From positions 1-51,625 of the forward strand of contig CABSLQ010000013.1 of assembly GCA_902478605.1 (NCBI GenBank): a stretch of 51,625 nucleotides of DNA, given 5' to 3'. The DNA comes from an uncultured Oscillospiraceae bacterium (lineage in GTDB: Bacteria > Bacillota > Clostridia > Oscillospirales > Acutalibacteraceae). The number at the start of each line of letters is the position of its first letter. The stretch's first letter is position 1. Below the pieces are notes generated by a model. That model worked only from the letters and a program-made list of their open reading frames with translations, made no database searches and had not been told where the DNA came from. Below, one piece after another: positions 6,841 to 15,599 of this stretch. The position numbers and the translations under genes were made by a program.

Positions 6841-9453
6841 TTAATATTTCTCCGCCTCGCGGCTGAGTTCGTATAGCTTCTGCAGCGCCTCAATGGGCGT
6901 AAGCGTGTTGACATCGATCGCCCTAAGCTGCCGGATCAACTCGTTGTCCGCCGCGGCAAGCAGCGAAAGCTGTCCATCCTCTTCCGGCCGGGAGGCGGCC
7001 TTTTTATGTTCTTCCGGCTCCCCCGCCTCAATTTGATGCAGGATTTCCTTTGCCCGGGCGACCACGCCCTCCGGCACGCCGGCGAGCTTGGCCACCTCAA
7101 TGCCATAGCTGTCGTCCGCCGGACCGCGCACGATGCGGCGCAGGAAGGTGATGTCGTCCCCTCGCTTTTTGACGGCAATATTGTAATTCTTGATGCCATT
7201 GTTTTCGCTTTCCATGTCGGTCAGCTCGTGGTAATGGGTGGCGAACAGCGTCTTGGCCCCGAGCTTTTTGGCGTTGGCCACGTATTCGAGCACGGCGCGC
7301 GCAATGCTCATGCCGTCGAAGGTGGAAGTGCCCCGTCCGATTTCGTCGAAAATAATGAGCGAATGCTGGGTGGCGTTTTTGAGAATGGCCGCCACCTCGC
7401 TCATCTCCACCATGAAGGTGGATTGTCCGGCGGCGAGATCGTCCGATGCGCCCACCCGGGTAAAAATGCTGTCCACGACGCCGATGGTGGCGCTGTCCGC
7501 GGGGACAAAGCTGCCGATCTGGGCGAGCAGGACGATGAGGGCCGTCTGCCGCATATAGGTGGACTTACCCGCCATGTTGGGACCGGTGATGATGGCGACC
7601 CGGTTATCCTTCTCATCGAGCAGGGTGTCATTGGGCACAAAGGGCGCGTCGAGCAGCGATTCCACCACCGGATGCCGCCCGTTTTTGATGTCGATGCCGC
7701 CTTTGAGATCCACGACGGGCCGGCAGTACCCCCGCCGCACCGCCACATCGGCGAAGGAGCAAAGCACGTCGAGACGGGCAATGGCGCCCGCCGTCTCCTG
7801 AATGCGGTGCAGCTCCCCCGCCACCCGGTTGCGCACGTCGGTGAACAGCTGGTATTCGAGCGCCACCGACCGGTCCCGGGCGCCGAGCACACGGGCCTCC
7901 AGCTCTTTAAGCTCCTGGGTGATGTACCGTTCGGCATTGGCGAGGGTCTGTTTGCGTATGTAGGTATCGGGTACCTCACCCGTATAGGCGCGCGACACTT
8001 CAATATAATAGCCGAAAACCCGGTTGTAGCCGACCTTGAGGTTCTTGATGCCGGTGCGTTCCTTTTCCTCCGCCTCGACGCGGGCAATGATCCCCTTGCC
8101 GTCCGACATTTCAAAGTGCAGCTCGTCGATCTCCTCGTTGTATCCCTCGCGGATGATGCCGCCCTCCCGCACCGAAAAGGGCGGGTCGTCCACAATGGCG
8201 CTTTCGATGAGATCGTGGATGTCGGTGAGCGGATCGATACCGCGCCAGATTTCCTGCAGCAGAGCAGACTGTACGCCGGCCAGGCGCGTCTTAATGGGTT
8301 CCATGCAGGTGATGGTATGCGACAGGGAACGCAGCTCGCGTGCATTGGCACTGCCGTATACGATGCGGGTCATGATGCGCTCGAGATCGTAGATGTTGGA
8401 CAGCAGGGTGCGGATATCCTCCCGCAGCACGAGATCGCCGAACAGCTCCTCCACCGCATTGTGCCGGCGGATAATCTGGGCGGGATGGATCAGCGGCTGC
8501 TCGATCCACTGGCGGATTAGACGCTTGCCCATGGCGGTTTTGGTGCAGTCGAGCACACCGAGAAGAGAGCCGCGCTTTTCCTTGGAACGCATCGTCTCCA
8601 GCAGCTCGAGATTGCGCCGCGCCGTCACGTCCAGGCGCATGAACTGCACGTCGGAATACACGTCGAGGTCGGTCAGCCGTTCCAGACCGGTCATCTGGGT
8701 GGACTGCAGATAGGACAGGGCGCAGCCGAGCGCCCGCACGGCGGGATACTGCTCCGCCAGCCCCAGCTCGAACAGCGTGTCCTTGGCAAAATGCTGCAGA
8801 ATACGCCGCTCGCTGTCGTCGAAGTTAAAGCCGCTTTCGTCATACACCTCCGGCTTAATGCCGAGCCTGTCCTCGATAAAAGGGGCAAGGACCGTGTTCT
8901 GTGCGGCCGCCGTGTTGAGCAGCAGCTCACTGGGCGAAAAGCGCGCCAGCTCGTTGCACGCCCGGACCACCACGTCTTCGCCGCGCAGACAGGTCAGGTG
9001 GATTTCCCCCGTCGAACAGTCGCAGAAGCAGACGCCCGCCTCGGTTCCCTTCTCCTCGAGGTAGAGCACGCCGAGATAGTTGTTCTTTCCCTCGTCGAGC
9101 ATGCTGTTTTCAATCACGGTGCCTGGCGTGATGATGCGCACCACGTCCCGCTTGACCAGCCCCTGGGCCGCGGCGGGATCCTCCGTCTGTTCGCAGATGG
9201 CCACTTTATATCCCTTGGCAACCAGCCGGGCGATATACGACTCGCAGCTGTGGTAAGGCACACCGCACATCGGCGCGCGCTCCTCCTGACCGCAGTCGCG
9301 GCCGGTGAGCACCAGCTCCAGCTCCTTCGACGCGATTTTCGCGTCGTCAAAAAACATTTCGTAAAAATCGCCCAGACGGAAAAATACAATGCAGTTTTCA
9401 TGCTGCTTTTTGATTTCAAAATACTGCTTCATCATGGGCGTCAAATCCGCCAT
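6841..9453 (-). CDS. mutS: DNA mismatch repair protein MutS
   Basis: MutS (870 aa) binds base mismatches and small loops. The mismatch-reading motif FFRLGDFYEMF is at about 29-39. The P-loop GPNMAGKST spans 624-632. SLIIFDEIGRGTSTFDG (Walker B and D-loop) and LFATHYHELT follow, and the C-terminus carries the DNTLTPI-type dimer helix (VNTLTPIEALQKLYEL). I chose ATG 9453 (MADLTPMMKQY) because GAGAGGAAG sits 8 nt upstream; a GTG at 9471 in frame is less likely. It is the third gene of the miaB operon, separated from ylbF by 92 bp containing a weak inverted repeat. Confidence 0.97.
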   Translation of the reverse strand: MADLTPMMKQYFEIKKQHENCIVFFRLGDFYEMFFDDAKIASKELELVLTGRDCGQEERAPMCGVPYHSCESYIARLVAKGYKVAICEQTEDPAAAQGLVKRDVVRIITPGTVIENSMLDEGKNNYLGVLYLEEKGTEAGVCFCDCSTGEIHLTCLRGEDVVVRACNELARFSPSELLLNTAAAQNTVLAPFIEDRLGIKPEVYDESGFNFDDSERRILQHFAKDTLFELGLAEQYPAVRALGCALSYLQSTQMTGLERLTDLDVYSDVQFMRLDVTARRNLELLETMRSKEKRGSLLGVLDCTKTAMGKRLIRQWIEQPLIHPAQIIRRHNAVEELFGDLVLREDIRTLLSNIYDLERIMTRIVYGSANARELRSLSHTITCMEPIKTRLAGVQSALLQEIWRGIDPLTDIHDLIESAIVDDPPFSVREGGIIREGYNEEIDELHFEMSDGKGIIARVEAEEKERTGIKNLKVGYNRVFGYYIEVSRAYTGEVPDTYIRKQTLANAERYITQELKELEARVLGARDRSVALEYQLFTDVRNRVAGELHRIQETAGAIARLDVLCSFADVAVRRGYCRPVVDLKGGIDIKNGRHPVVESLLDAPFVPNDTLLDEKDNRVAIITGPNMAGKSTYMRQTALIVLLAQIGSFVPADSATIGVVDSIFTRVGASDDLAAGQSTFMVEMSEVAAILKNATQHSLIIFDEIGRGTSTFDGMSIARAVLEYVANAKKLGAKTLFATHYHELTDMESENNGIKNYNIAVKKRGDDITFLRRIVRGPADDSYGIEVAKLAGVPEGVVARAKEILHQIEAGEPEEHKKAASRPEEDGQLSLLAAADNELIRQLRAIDVNTLTPIEALQKLYELSREAEKY

Positions 9454-9545
9454 GCCACCACTTCCTCTCACATAGACTGGGATACCATGCCGTCACGGAC
9501 CGCACACAGTCATGGACTGCACACACAGCCTGCGACTGTGCACAA

Positions 9546-9956
9546 TCAGTGGCAGCCGGAACAGCCGGCGCAGTTGCCGCCGCAGCCGCCCGTTTCCACC
9601 TCGTCGGGATTCATCCCCTGTGCCGACATGGTCAGAATGGTGCCGATGTCGTTAATCAGCTTGTCCAGCGCGGTTTTCGCCTCATTATAGGCGGCCATGT
9701 GCTCGTTCGCCATAATGGAAGCGTACAGCTCCCGGATCTCCTTGTCGAGAGTGTGCAGCTTTTCCGGATCCTTTTCGTCCTCTTTCTTGCTTGTCTCGTT
9801 GCCCAGCGCGATGCGCTTGAGGTTGAACTCCCCGATGAGGTCCTGCAGGGCGGCGTCCTCGTCGGCTGCCGCCTGCGCCATCTGGGCGCGGATGAACCGC
9901 TCGTCCTGCTGTATCGCGTACCCCATCTCGCGGGCCATTTCCATGATGTCGTTCAT
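9546..9956 (-). CDS. YlbF/YmcA-family regulator with Cys-rich tail
   Basis: A helical protein of 136 residues belonging to the YlbF/YmcA family. In Bacillus these proteins form, with YaaT, an Fe-S complex that steers RNase Y in mRNA maturation and affects competence, biofilm and sporulation. The body (about 1-115) is charged helix with the IRELYASIMANEHMAAYNEAK segment typical of the family. The tail carries a cluster of cysteines, GGCGGNCAGCSGCH, likely metal or Fe-S ligands. ATG 9956 is 8 nt after AGGAGG; a TTG at 9962 is too close to it. Its place between miaB and mutS matches ymcA in Bacillus. Which of the two paralogues it equals cannot be told from sequence alone. Confidence 0.85.
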   Translation of the reverse strand: MNDIMEMAREMGYAIQQDERFIRAQMAQAAADEDAALQDLIGEFNLKRIALGNETSKKEDEKDPEKLHTLDKEIRELYASIMANEHMAAYNEAKTALDKLINDIGTILTMSAQGMNPDEVETGGCGGNCAGCSGCH

Positions 9957-9971
9957 TTTCAAATCCTCCTG

Positions 9972-11390
9972 TTATGACTCTATTGATACGATTTTGCCTT
10001 CCAAAATCCAGCTTTTGGCCTCGGTTATCTCCAACTGGGCGTAAACGCCCAGCGGCGCGTCCGTTTCGGGTACGCGCACCACAATATTCTCGGGCAGCCG
10101 TGCCTCCACGAACCCGTCTCCCCGGCTCTCGAGCAGCGCCCGGCGCACCGAACCGACCATGCCGGCCAGCCGCTTCGCCGCTATTTTTTCCTGCAGGACG
10201 GTCATCTCCTGAAACCAGGCGCTCTTTTCCTGCGGGGAAACCGGATCGGGCATGGAGGCCGCCGGCGTACCCACGCGGGGCGAAAAGATGAAGGTGAACA
10301 GGGAAACAAAGCCGACCTGCTCGATGAGGGACAGGGTCTGTTCAAAGTCTTCCCGCAATTCCCCCGGAAATCCCACGATGACGTCGCTGGTAAAGGCGAT
10401 GCCGGGCACGGCCTTTCGGGCATAGGCTATCAGGTCCAAATACTGCTCCCGGGTGTAACCGCGGTTCATCGCCTTGAGCACCCGGTTGCTTCCCGACTGA
10501 AAAGGCAGGTGAAAATGCCGGGACACCTTTTCGCACGCGGCGATGGTGTCGAAAAGGGCGGGTGTCGCGTCCTTGGGATGGGAGGTCATGAAGCGGATGA
10601 GGAAGTCCCCTTCAATGGCGTTGATGCGCCGGAGCAATTCGGGGAAATCCACCCCGTGGTCCGCGCCGCGGCCATAGGAATTGACGTTCTGGCCGAGCAG
10701 GGTGATCTCCTTGTATCCTTCGGCTACCAGCTGCCGGGCCTCTTCCACGATGCGGTCGGGGTCACGGCTGCGCTCCCTTCCGCGCACGTGGGGCACGATG
10801 CAGTAGGTGCAGAAATTGTTGCACCCGTACATGATGGGCAGCCAGGCCTTGAAGCTCCCGTCGCGGTGCACCGCCACTCCCTCGGCGATAACGCCATCTT
10901 CTTTTGGAATGGAAACCACCTGTTTCCGGCTGCCCAGTGCGTCGTAAAGCAGCTCGGGGAACCGGTGCAGCACATGGGTGCCGAACACCAGCCCGACGAA
11001 GGGATAGCTTTCCTGAAACTTTCTGGCCACATGCTCCTGCTGCACCATGCAGCCGCACACCGCGATGAGCACGTCGGGCCGGCGGCGCTTAATCGCCTTA
11101 AGCGCGCCGACATTGCCGAACACGCGGTCCTCGGCATGCTCCCGCACGGCGCAGGTATTGAACAGGATAAGATCCGCCTGCTCCGGCTCTTCGGTGAATC
11201 CGAATCCCATTTCGGCGAGCATACCCTTGATATGCTCCGAATCGGATACGTTCTGCTGACAACCGAAGGTGCGCACGCAGGCCAGCGGCGCGGCATGCGC
11301 CAACCGGCGATCGTAGTGATCGCGCACCTTCTCCATATAGATTTTCTGCTGCGCCAGTTCTTCGGGGGGTACAACTCGGATATTCGACAT
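9972..11390 (-). CDS. miaB: tRNA-2-methylthio-N6-dimethylallyladenosine synthase MiaB
   Basis: MiaB (472 aa) is a radical SAM methylthiotransferase that adds the 2-methylthio group to i6A37 of tRNA. The N-terminal UPF0004 domain holds one cluster: C44 in RTFGCQQN, CAV in FNTCAVREHAEDR, and VCGCMVQQE. The radical SAM cluster is in YGCNNFCTYCIVPHVRGRERSR. A TRAM domain ends the protein. I chose ATG 11390 (MSNIRVVPPEEL); the frame is open upstream to 11615 but without family similarity. The nearest purine-rich site (GAGAGG) is rather far, about 14 nt. It is the first gene of the ten-gene run, about 60 bp from a near-consensus promoter. Confidence 0.95.
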   Translation of the reverse strand: MSNIRVVPPEELAQQKIYMEKVRDHYDRRLAHAAPLACVRTFGCQQNVSDSEHIKGMLAEMGFGFTEEPEQADLILFNTCAVREHAEDRVFGNVGALKAIKRRRPDVLIAVCGCMVQQEHVARKFQESYPFVGLVFGTHVLHRFPELLYDALGSRKQVVSIPKEDGVIAEGVAVHRDGSFKAWLPIMYGCNNFCTYCIVPHVRGRERSRDPDRIVEEARQLVAEGYKEITLLGQNVNSYGRGADHGVDFPELLRRINAIEGDFLIRFMTSHPKDATPALFDTIAACEKVSRHFHLPFQSGSNRVLKAMNRGYTREQYLDLIAYARKAVPGIAFTSDVIVGFPGELREDFEQTLSLIEQVGFVSLFTFIFSPRVGTPAASMPDPVSPQEKSAWFQEMTVLQEKIAAKRLAGMVGSVRRALLESRGDGFVEARLPENIVVRVPETDAPLGVYAQLEITEAKSWILEGKIVSIES

Positions 11391-11447
11391 ACGCGGCTGT
11401 TTTTCCTCTCTTTCGGGCAGCAAGGTACCCGAAGCTTCATTCTTTTT

Positions 11448-11476
11448 ATTATAGCAAGCGCGGCCGTCTTTTTCAA
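11448..11476 (-). promoter_or_regulatory. Sigma-A-type promoter of the miaB-to-divIVA run
   Basis: On the minus strand, TTGAAA (11476-11471), a 17-bp spacer and an extended TGC-TATAAT (-10 at 11453-11448). It is the only strong promoter I see ahead of the ten minus-strand genes, whose other junctions overlap or are shorter than 100 bp. Confidence 0.8.
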
Positions 11477-11570
11477 TCTTTAATTCGGGTTTCCGGCGGC
11501 CCGGCGGATTAAATTCTCTTTTTTTCGGATAAAATACGAAAAAGAGGTTTCCTTTTTTTCCCGTTCGCCA

Positions 11571-11576
11571 TATAAT
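11571..11576 (+). promoter_or_regulatory. -10 box ahead of murC
   Basis: A perfect TATAAT 30 bp before the murC start. The -35 position 17 bp upstream (TTTCCT) is poor, so the promoter is partly supported only. Confidence 0.5.
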
Positions 11577-11605
11577 GGGGGAGGTAAACGGAACGCAGGA
11601 AAGGT

Positions 11606-12994
11606 ATGAAAGCATCTATGGACAATCAGGATATTCTCAGTCAGGTCAAACGCATTCACTTTGTCGGCATCGGCGGGTCGGGCATGAGCCCGCTGGCCGA
11701 GATCCTGCACGCCCGCGGCTATGAGCTGACCGGCTCGGACAACAACGAGTCGGATAACGTGGCGCGCATGCGCGCACTGGGGATCCCCGTTTTCATGGGA
11801 CATGCCGCCGATAACATCCGGGGGGCGCAGCTGGTGGTGTTCACCTCCGCCGTCAACGCGCAGAATCCCGAGCTTGTCGCCGCCAAAGAGCAGGGGATCC
11901 CGCTGCTCGAGAGGGCCAAGCTGCTCGGCCTTATCTCCCGGCGCTATGCGAACACGGTGGCGGTGGCGGGCACCCACGGCAAAACGACCACCACCTCGAT
12001 GGTGGCGCAGATCCTGCTGCAGGCCGGCCTTGATCCCACTCTGTTCATCGGCGGCCGCCTCCCCCTCATCGGGGCGAACGGCCGCGCCGGATCGAGCGAT
12101 ACGATGGTGTGCGAAGCGTGCGAATTTCAGGATCACTATCTGGAGATGCGTCCCGCCGTGGCGGTGATTCTCAACGTCGATGCGGATCACCTCGATTATT
12201 TCGGCACGCTGGAAAACGTCATCGCCTCCTTCCACACCTTTGCGGAATACACCACCGGTACCCTGGTGATCAATATGGACGACGAAAACGCCCCGAAAGC
12301 CGTGCGCGGCCTGGAAGGCAAAAAGCTGGTCACCTACGGCCTGCACGGCGACTATGACTGGACGGCGAAAAACTGCAGCGTGGAAAACGGCTCCTACGGG
12401 GTATACGATTTATATCACGAGGGGACATTTGCTGCCCGGGTGCGGCTGGGGGTGCCCGGCGCGCACAACATCTCCAACTCCCTGGCGGCCGCGGCGGCTG
12501 CCTTCCTCTGCGGTGCGACGATACCGCAGATTGTGGAGGGACTGGAGAGCTTTCACGGCGCAGGCCGCCGCTTCGAATTTCTCGGCACCGTGAACGGCGT
12601 GACCATCGCAGACGATTACGCCCACCACCCCACCGAGATAAGCGCGACGCTGAACGCGGCCAAGGCGATGGGATACCAGCGGGTCTGGGCCGTGTTTCAG
12701 CCCTTTACCTATTCCCGCACCGCCCGGCATCTGGACGGGTTCGTCTCCTCCCTGTCCATTGCGGACAAGGTGATCGTCAGCGATATCATGGGATCGCGGG
12801 AGGAAAACACCTATCACGTCTCCTCCGAGCAGATCACGTCCCGCATTCCCGGCGCCCTCTACCTGCCCACCTTTGAGGAAATCACGGCTTATGTCACGCA
12901 GCACGCGGAACAGGGCGATCTGGTCCTGACCATGGGCGGCGGCGACGTATACAAATGCGCCCGCATGATAAAAAAGCAGCTGGAAACCCGCTGA
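11606..12994 (+). CDS. murC: UDP-N-acetylmuramate--L-alanine ligase MurC
   Basis: MurC (462 aa) adds L-alanine to UDP-MurNAc in the cytoplasm, the first peptide step of peptidoglycan synthesis. The Rossmann start VGIGGSGMSPLAEIL (19-33) is the Mur ligase UDP-binding loop. The ATP loop GTHGKT is at 122-127, with ILNVDADHLDYF in the centre and DDYAHHPTEI near 331. ATG 11606 has AGGA 5 nt upstream; ATG 11618 is possible. It stands alone between divergent miaB and a strong terminator. Length is normal. Confidence 0.96.
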   Translation: MKASMDNQDILSQVKRIHFVGIGGSGMSPLAEILHARGYELTGSDNNESDNVARMRALGIPVFMGHAADNIRGAQLVVFTSAVNAQNPELVAAKEQGIPLLERAKLLGLISRRYANTVAVAGTHGKTTTTSMVAQILLQAGLDPTLFIGGRLPLIGANGRAGSSDTMVCEACEFQDHYLEMRPAVAVILNVDADHLDYFGTLENVIASFHTFAEYTTGTLVINMDDENAPKAVRGLEGKKLVTYGLHGDYDWTAKNCSVENGSYGVYDLYHEGTFAARVRLGVPGAHNISNSLAAAAAAFLCGATIPQIVEGLESFHGAGRRFEFLGTVNGVTIADDYAHHPTEISATLNAAKAMGYQRVWAVFQPFTYSRTARHLDGFVSSLSIADKVIVSDIMGSREENTYHVSSEQITSRIPGALYLPTFEEITAYVTQHAEQGDLVLTMGGGDVYKCARMIKKQLETR

Positions 12995-13004
12995 AACCGC
13001 ATAA

Positions 13005-13033
13005 AAAACGACCCGCCGTCGGCGGGTCGTTTT
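13005..13033. terminator. Bidirectional terminator between murC and lutC-like gene
   Basis: A perfect 13-bp inverted repeat, AAAACGACCCGCC and its complement at 13021-13033, with a 3-nt loop. A and T runs lie on both flanks of the GC-rich core, so it can end transcripts from murC (plus) and from the converging minus gene. Confidence 0.9.
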
Positions 13034-13121
13034 CCTTATACGCGGCCGCTCGCGGGATACCGGGCTCCCCGCAGCCGGATTTTTCTCTGCTTTGCCGGGG
13101 CCGTCTGCCGTGCAGGAAACC

Positions 13122-13790
13122 TCAATACCCCAGCGGTTCCCCTACGAGCAGCACCTTAATGCGGTCCTTCTCCCGCTGATAGGCCGATACCACATGGTGG
13201 CAGCAGATCCGATCCGCCGAACGACAGCCCGCCGGCATATCCCCATGCAGGCCGGCGCAGCTCCCCGTATGGGCGCACGGCGTATCCTTATGGAGACGCA
13301 CCGCGTTAGCCGGCGCGGCAATCCGCTTAACCCGGGCGGCGGCCTCGTCTATATCCCGGACGATTTTGTTTACCCCGGCCACCAGAATAACCGAGCGCGG
13401 GCCGTAACAGATGGCGGCAACCCGGTTGCCGTTGCCGTCCACATTGTACAGCTCGCCGGCCAGGGTTACCGCGTTGACCGAGCTGATATACGCGTCCGCG
13501 GCGAAGCTCTCAACAAAAATACGCCGTACCTCGTCGCCGGTCAGTCCCGGTGCATAACGGTCGAGAAAACGGTACCGCCCACTGCGCAGCAGATCGAGCA
13601 CGCCGGTGCGCTCGAGTGTCATCGAACCGCCGACCGCCACCGTGTCCCCGTCGTGCAGCAGTTCCGCCACCCGGGCGGGCACCTCGGCCGCGGTTTCCAC
13701 AAAATACCCCTGCATGTTGTTGCGCCGCAGCCCCTCGATCACCCGTTCGGCCTGCAGACGCTGTACCTGCTGCTCATGCTTGTCCGCCAT
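13122..13790 (-). CDS. LutC/YkgG-family (DUF162) protein
   Basis: A 222-aa protein of the LutC/YkgG family, related to the C subunit of L-lactate oxidising complexes. Landmarks are GDTVAVGGSMTLERTGVLDLL (about 50-70), the AYISSVNAVTLAGELYNVDGNGNRVAAICYGPRSVILVAGVNKIV-type block split here around residues 110-150, and a Cys-rich end (TGSCAGLHGDMPAGCRSADRICC) that may bind metal. Stand-alone DUF162 proteins of this shape are common in Clostridia, where no lactate role has been fixed; no lutA or lutB is nearby. ATG 13790 sits 8 nt after AAGGAG. It follows xth by 13 bp and probably shares its promoter. Confidence 0.82.
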   Translation of the reverse strand: MADKHEQQVQRLQAERVIEGLRRNNMQGYFVETAAEVPARVAELLHDGDTVAVGGSMTLERTGVLDLLRSGRYRFLDRYAPGLTGDEVRRIFVESFAADAYISSVNAVTLAGELYNVDGNGNRVAAICYGPRSVILVAGVNKIVRDIDEAAARVKRIAAPANAVRLHKDTPCAHTGSCAGLHGDMPAGCRSADRICCHHVVSAYQREKDRIKVLLVGEPLGY

Positions 13791-13803
13791 GCGAATCACT
13801 CCT

Positions 13804-14565
13804 TCACTCTATATCCAGCTGCAGCTCCACCGGGCAGTGATCCGACCCGTATATTTCGGACCGGATCTTGGCTTCCCGCACCCGATCGGCCAGCCGCCGG
13901 GACACCAGAAAATAATCGATGCGCCATCCCGCGTTGTTCTCCCGCGCATGAAAGCGATAGGACCACCAGCTGTAGGCGCCGGTCACCTCCGGGTACAGCA
14001 GCCGGAAGCTGTCGACAAAGCCGGCATCGAGCAGCGCGGAAAAGGCAGCACGCTCCTCGTCGGAGAAGCCGGCATTGCCGCGGTTGGGCCCGGGATTCTT
14101 CAGGTCGATTTCCCGGTGTGCCACATTGAGATCGCCGCAGACGACCACCGGCTTCTTTTGGTCGAGGGCCGTGAGATAAGCACGGAAATCCGCCTCCCAC
14201 CGCAGGCGGTAATCAATGCGGGCCAGCCCGTCCTGCGCGTTGGGGACATATACGTTCACCAGATAAAAGGCGGGGAATTCCAGCGTGATGGCCCGCCCCT
14301 CATGATCATGCTCCTCCACACCGAGGCCATAGTACACGGCGAGCGGCTCCTCCCGGCAGAATACCGCCGTGCCGCTGTATCCCTTTTTCTCGGCGTAATT
14401 CCAATACGCATGGTATCCCGGCAGCTCGAGTGCAAGCTGCCCGGCCTGCAGCTTGGTTTCCTGCAGGCAGAAAATATCGGCGTTTTCCTGTTCAAATATC
14501 TCGGTAAACCCCTTGCCCACGCAGGCGCGCAAGCCGTTGACATTCCATGACAGGCATTTGAGCAT
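13804..14565 (-). CDS. xth: Exodeoxyribonuclease III / AP endonuclease
   Basis: A 253-aa Mg-dependent nuclease of the ExoIII family, which cleaves abasic sites and trims 3' ends in base-excision repair. CLSWNVNGLRA at the N-terminus, DIFCLQETKLQ with the metal-binding Glu, VVVCGDLNVAHREIDLKNP in the middle, and YSWWSYRFHARENNAGWRIDYFL followed by GSDHCPVEL at the end are the complete set of active-site motifs. ATG 14565 follows AAGGAGGG. A second base-excision enzyme, Nth, is encoded at 46358. Confidence 0.95.
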   Translation of the reverse strand: MLKCLSWNVNGLRACVGKGFTEIFEQENADIFCLQETKLQAGQLALELPGYHAYWNYAEKKGYSGTAVFCREEPLAVYYGLGVEEHDHEGRAITLEFPAFYLVNVYVPNAQDGLARIDYRLRWEADFRAYLTALDQKKPVVVCGDLNVAHREIDLKNPGPNRGNAGFSDEERAAFSALLDAGFVDSFRLLYPEVTGAYSWWSYRFHARENNAGWRIDYFLVSRRLADRVREAKIRSEIYGSDHCPVELQLDIE

Positions 14566-14590
14566 GCTTATCCCTCCTTATGCGGTTATC

Positions 14591-14619
14591 AGTATAGCAG
14601 ATTCGGCGCCGAAAAACAA
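14591..14619 (-). promoter_or_regulatory. Promoter of xth
   Basis: TTGTTT (14619-14614), 17-bp spacer, extended TGC-TATACT (-10 at 14596-14591) on the minus strand. Confidence 0.65.
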
Positions 14620-14620
14620 A

Positions 14621-14649
14621 TTGTAAATCGGCGCGGGATATGGTACGAT
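14621..14649 (+). promoter_or_regulatory. Promoter of the PflX-like operon
   Basis: TTGTAA (14621-14626), 17-bp spacer, TACGAT (14644-14649), leading to the radical SAM gene; back to back with the xth promoter. Confidence 0.6.
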
Positions 14650-14687
14650 ACAGGAAACCACTGCTTTCCGGAAAGGCGGCCCTGTTC

Positions 14688-15599
14688 ATGTCCATTTCAG
14701 CCTGTGCCCTCTGCCCCCGTCTGTGCCGCGTCCCGCGGGAAGAGGATCGTCCCGCGGGCGGCTTCTGCGGCATGCCGGCGAATCCGGTGATCGCCCGCGC
14801 CGCCCTCCATTTCGGCGAAGAACCCTGCATCAGCGGCACGGCCGGGTCGGGCACCGTTTTTTTCTCCGGCTGTTCGCTGCGCTGCCGCTTTTGTCAGAAC
14901 CATCCGATCAGCCACGACAATTTCGGTCAGCCCGTTTCGATCGAGCGGCTGGCCGCCATCTTCCGCGAACTGGAAGAACAGGGCGCGCACAACATCAACC
15001 TCGTCAACCCCACCCATTTTGCCGCCGCCATACGGAAAGCCCTTTTGCTTTACAGGCCGAATGTGCCGGTGGTGTACAACAGCAGCGGATACGAACGGGT
15101 GGAGACGCTGCGATCGCTCGAGGGCCTCGTCGATGTGTATCTGCCCGATCTCAAATACGTCAGCGCCGAGCTGGCCTCTGCCCTGTCGGGCGCGCCCGAC
15201 TACTTTGCCCGCGCCGCGGCCGCCATTCTCGAAATGGCACGACAGACCGGCCCCATGACGCTGGACGAAAACGGCCTGGCGGTACGGGGTACCATGGTGC
15301 GCCACCTGGTGCTGCCCGCCCACACGCGGGAATCCATCGCCGTACTCGACTGGCTCGCCGCACACAAGGACGCGGTGTGGGTGAGCCTGCTGTTCCAGTA
15401 TACGCCGGTCCTGCCATGCCCCGATCATCCGGAGCTGAACCGCCCCCTGACCGCCCGGGAATGCGATAAGGTCTGGAATGCCATGCTGGAGCGCGGCATC
15501 ACCGACGGCTATGTGCAGGACCGCCAAAGCAGCGGCACACAATATATCCCTTCCTTCGATCTCACCGGCGTCAGAGAGAAAGGAGACAAACCAGGATGA
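14688..15599 (+). CDS. PflX-type radical SAM protein
   Basis: A 303-aa radical SAM protein resembling the PflX/COG1313 group of pyruvate-formate-lyase-activase relatives, whose substrates are not established. The cluster motif is GCSLRCRFCQN (C62, C66, C69). The extra N-terminal Cys set, ACALCPRLCRV...GGFCG, and the EEPCISGTAGSGTVFFSGC block are typical of this group. VDVYLPDLKYVS and the VWVSLLFQYTPV region follow. I chose ATG 14688, preceded by GGAAAGG; an upstream in-frame ATG at 14640 lies inside the promoter. The stop overlaps the next gene's start by 4 bp (ATGA), so the membrane protein that follows is translationally coupled. Confidence 0.8.
   Translation: MSISACALCPRLCRVPREEDRPAGGFCGMPANPVIARAALHFGEEPCISGTAGSGTVFFSGCSLRCRFCQNHPISHDNFGQPVSIERLAAIFRELEEQGAHNINLVNPTHFAAAIRKALLLYRPNVPVVYNSSGYERVETLRSLEGLVDVYLPDLKYVSAELASALSGAPDYFARAAAAILEMARQTGPMTLDENGLAVRGTMVRHLVLPAHTRESIAVLDWLAAHKDAVWVSLLFQYTPVLPCPDHPELNRPLTARECDKVWNAMLERGITDGYVQDRQSSGTQYIPSFDLTGVREKGDKPG

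Noticed and set aside
9480..9545. Repeated CAGTC/GACTG-like words between ylbF and mutS, possibly a terminator
   Set aside because: The best pairing is about 7 bp with a long loop and no T run; it is at most a weak intercistronic hairpin.
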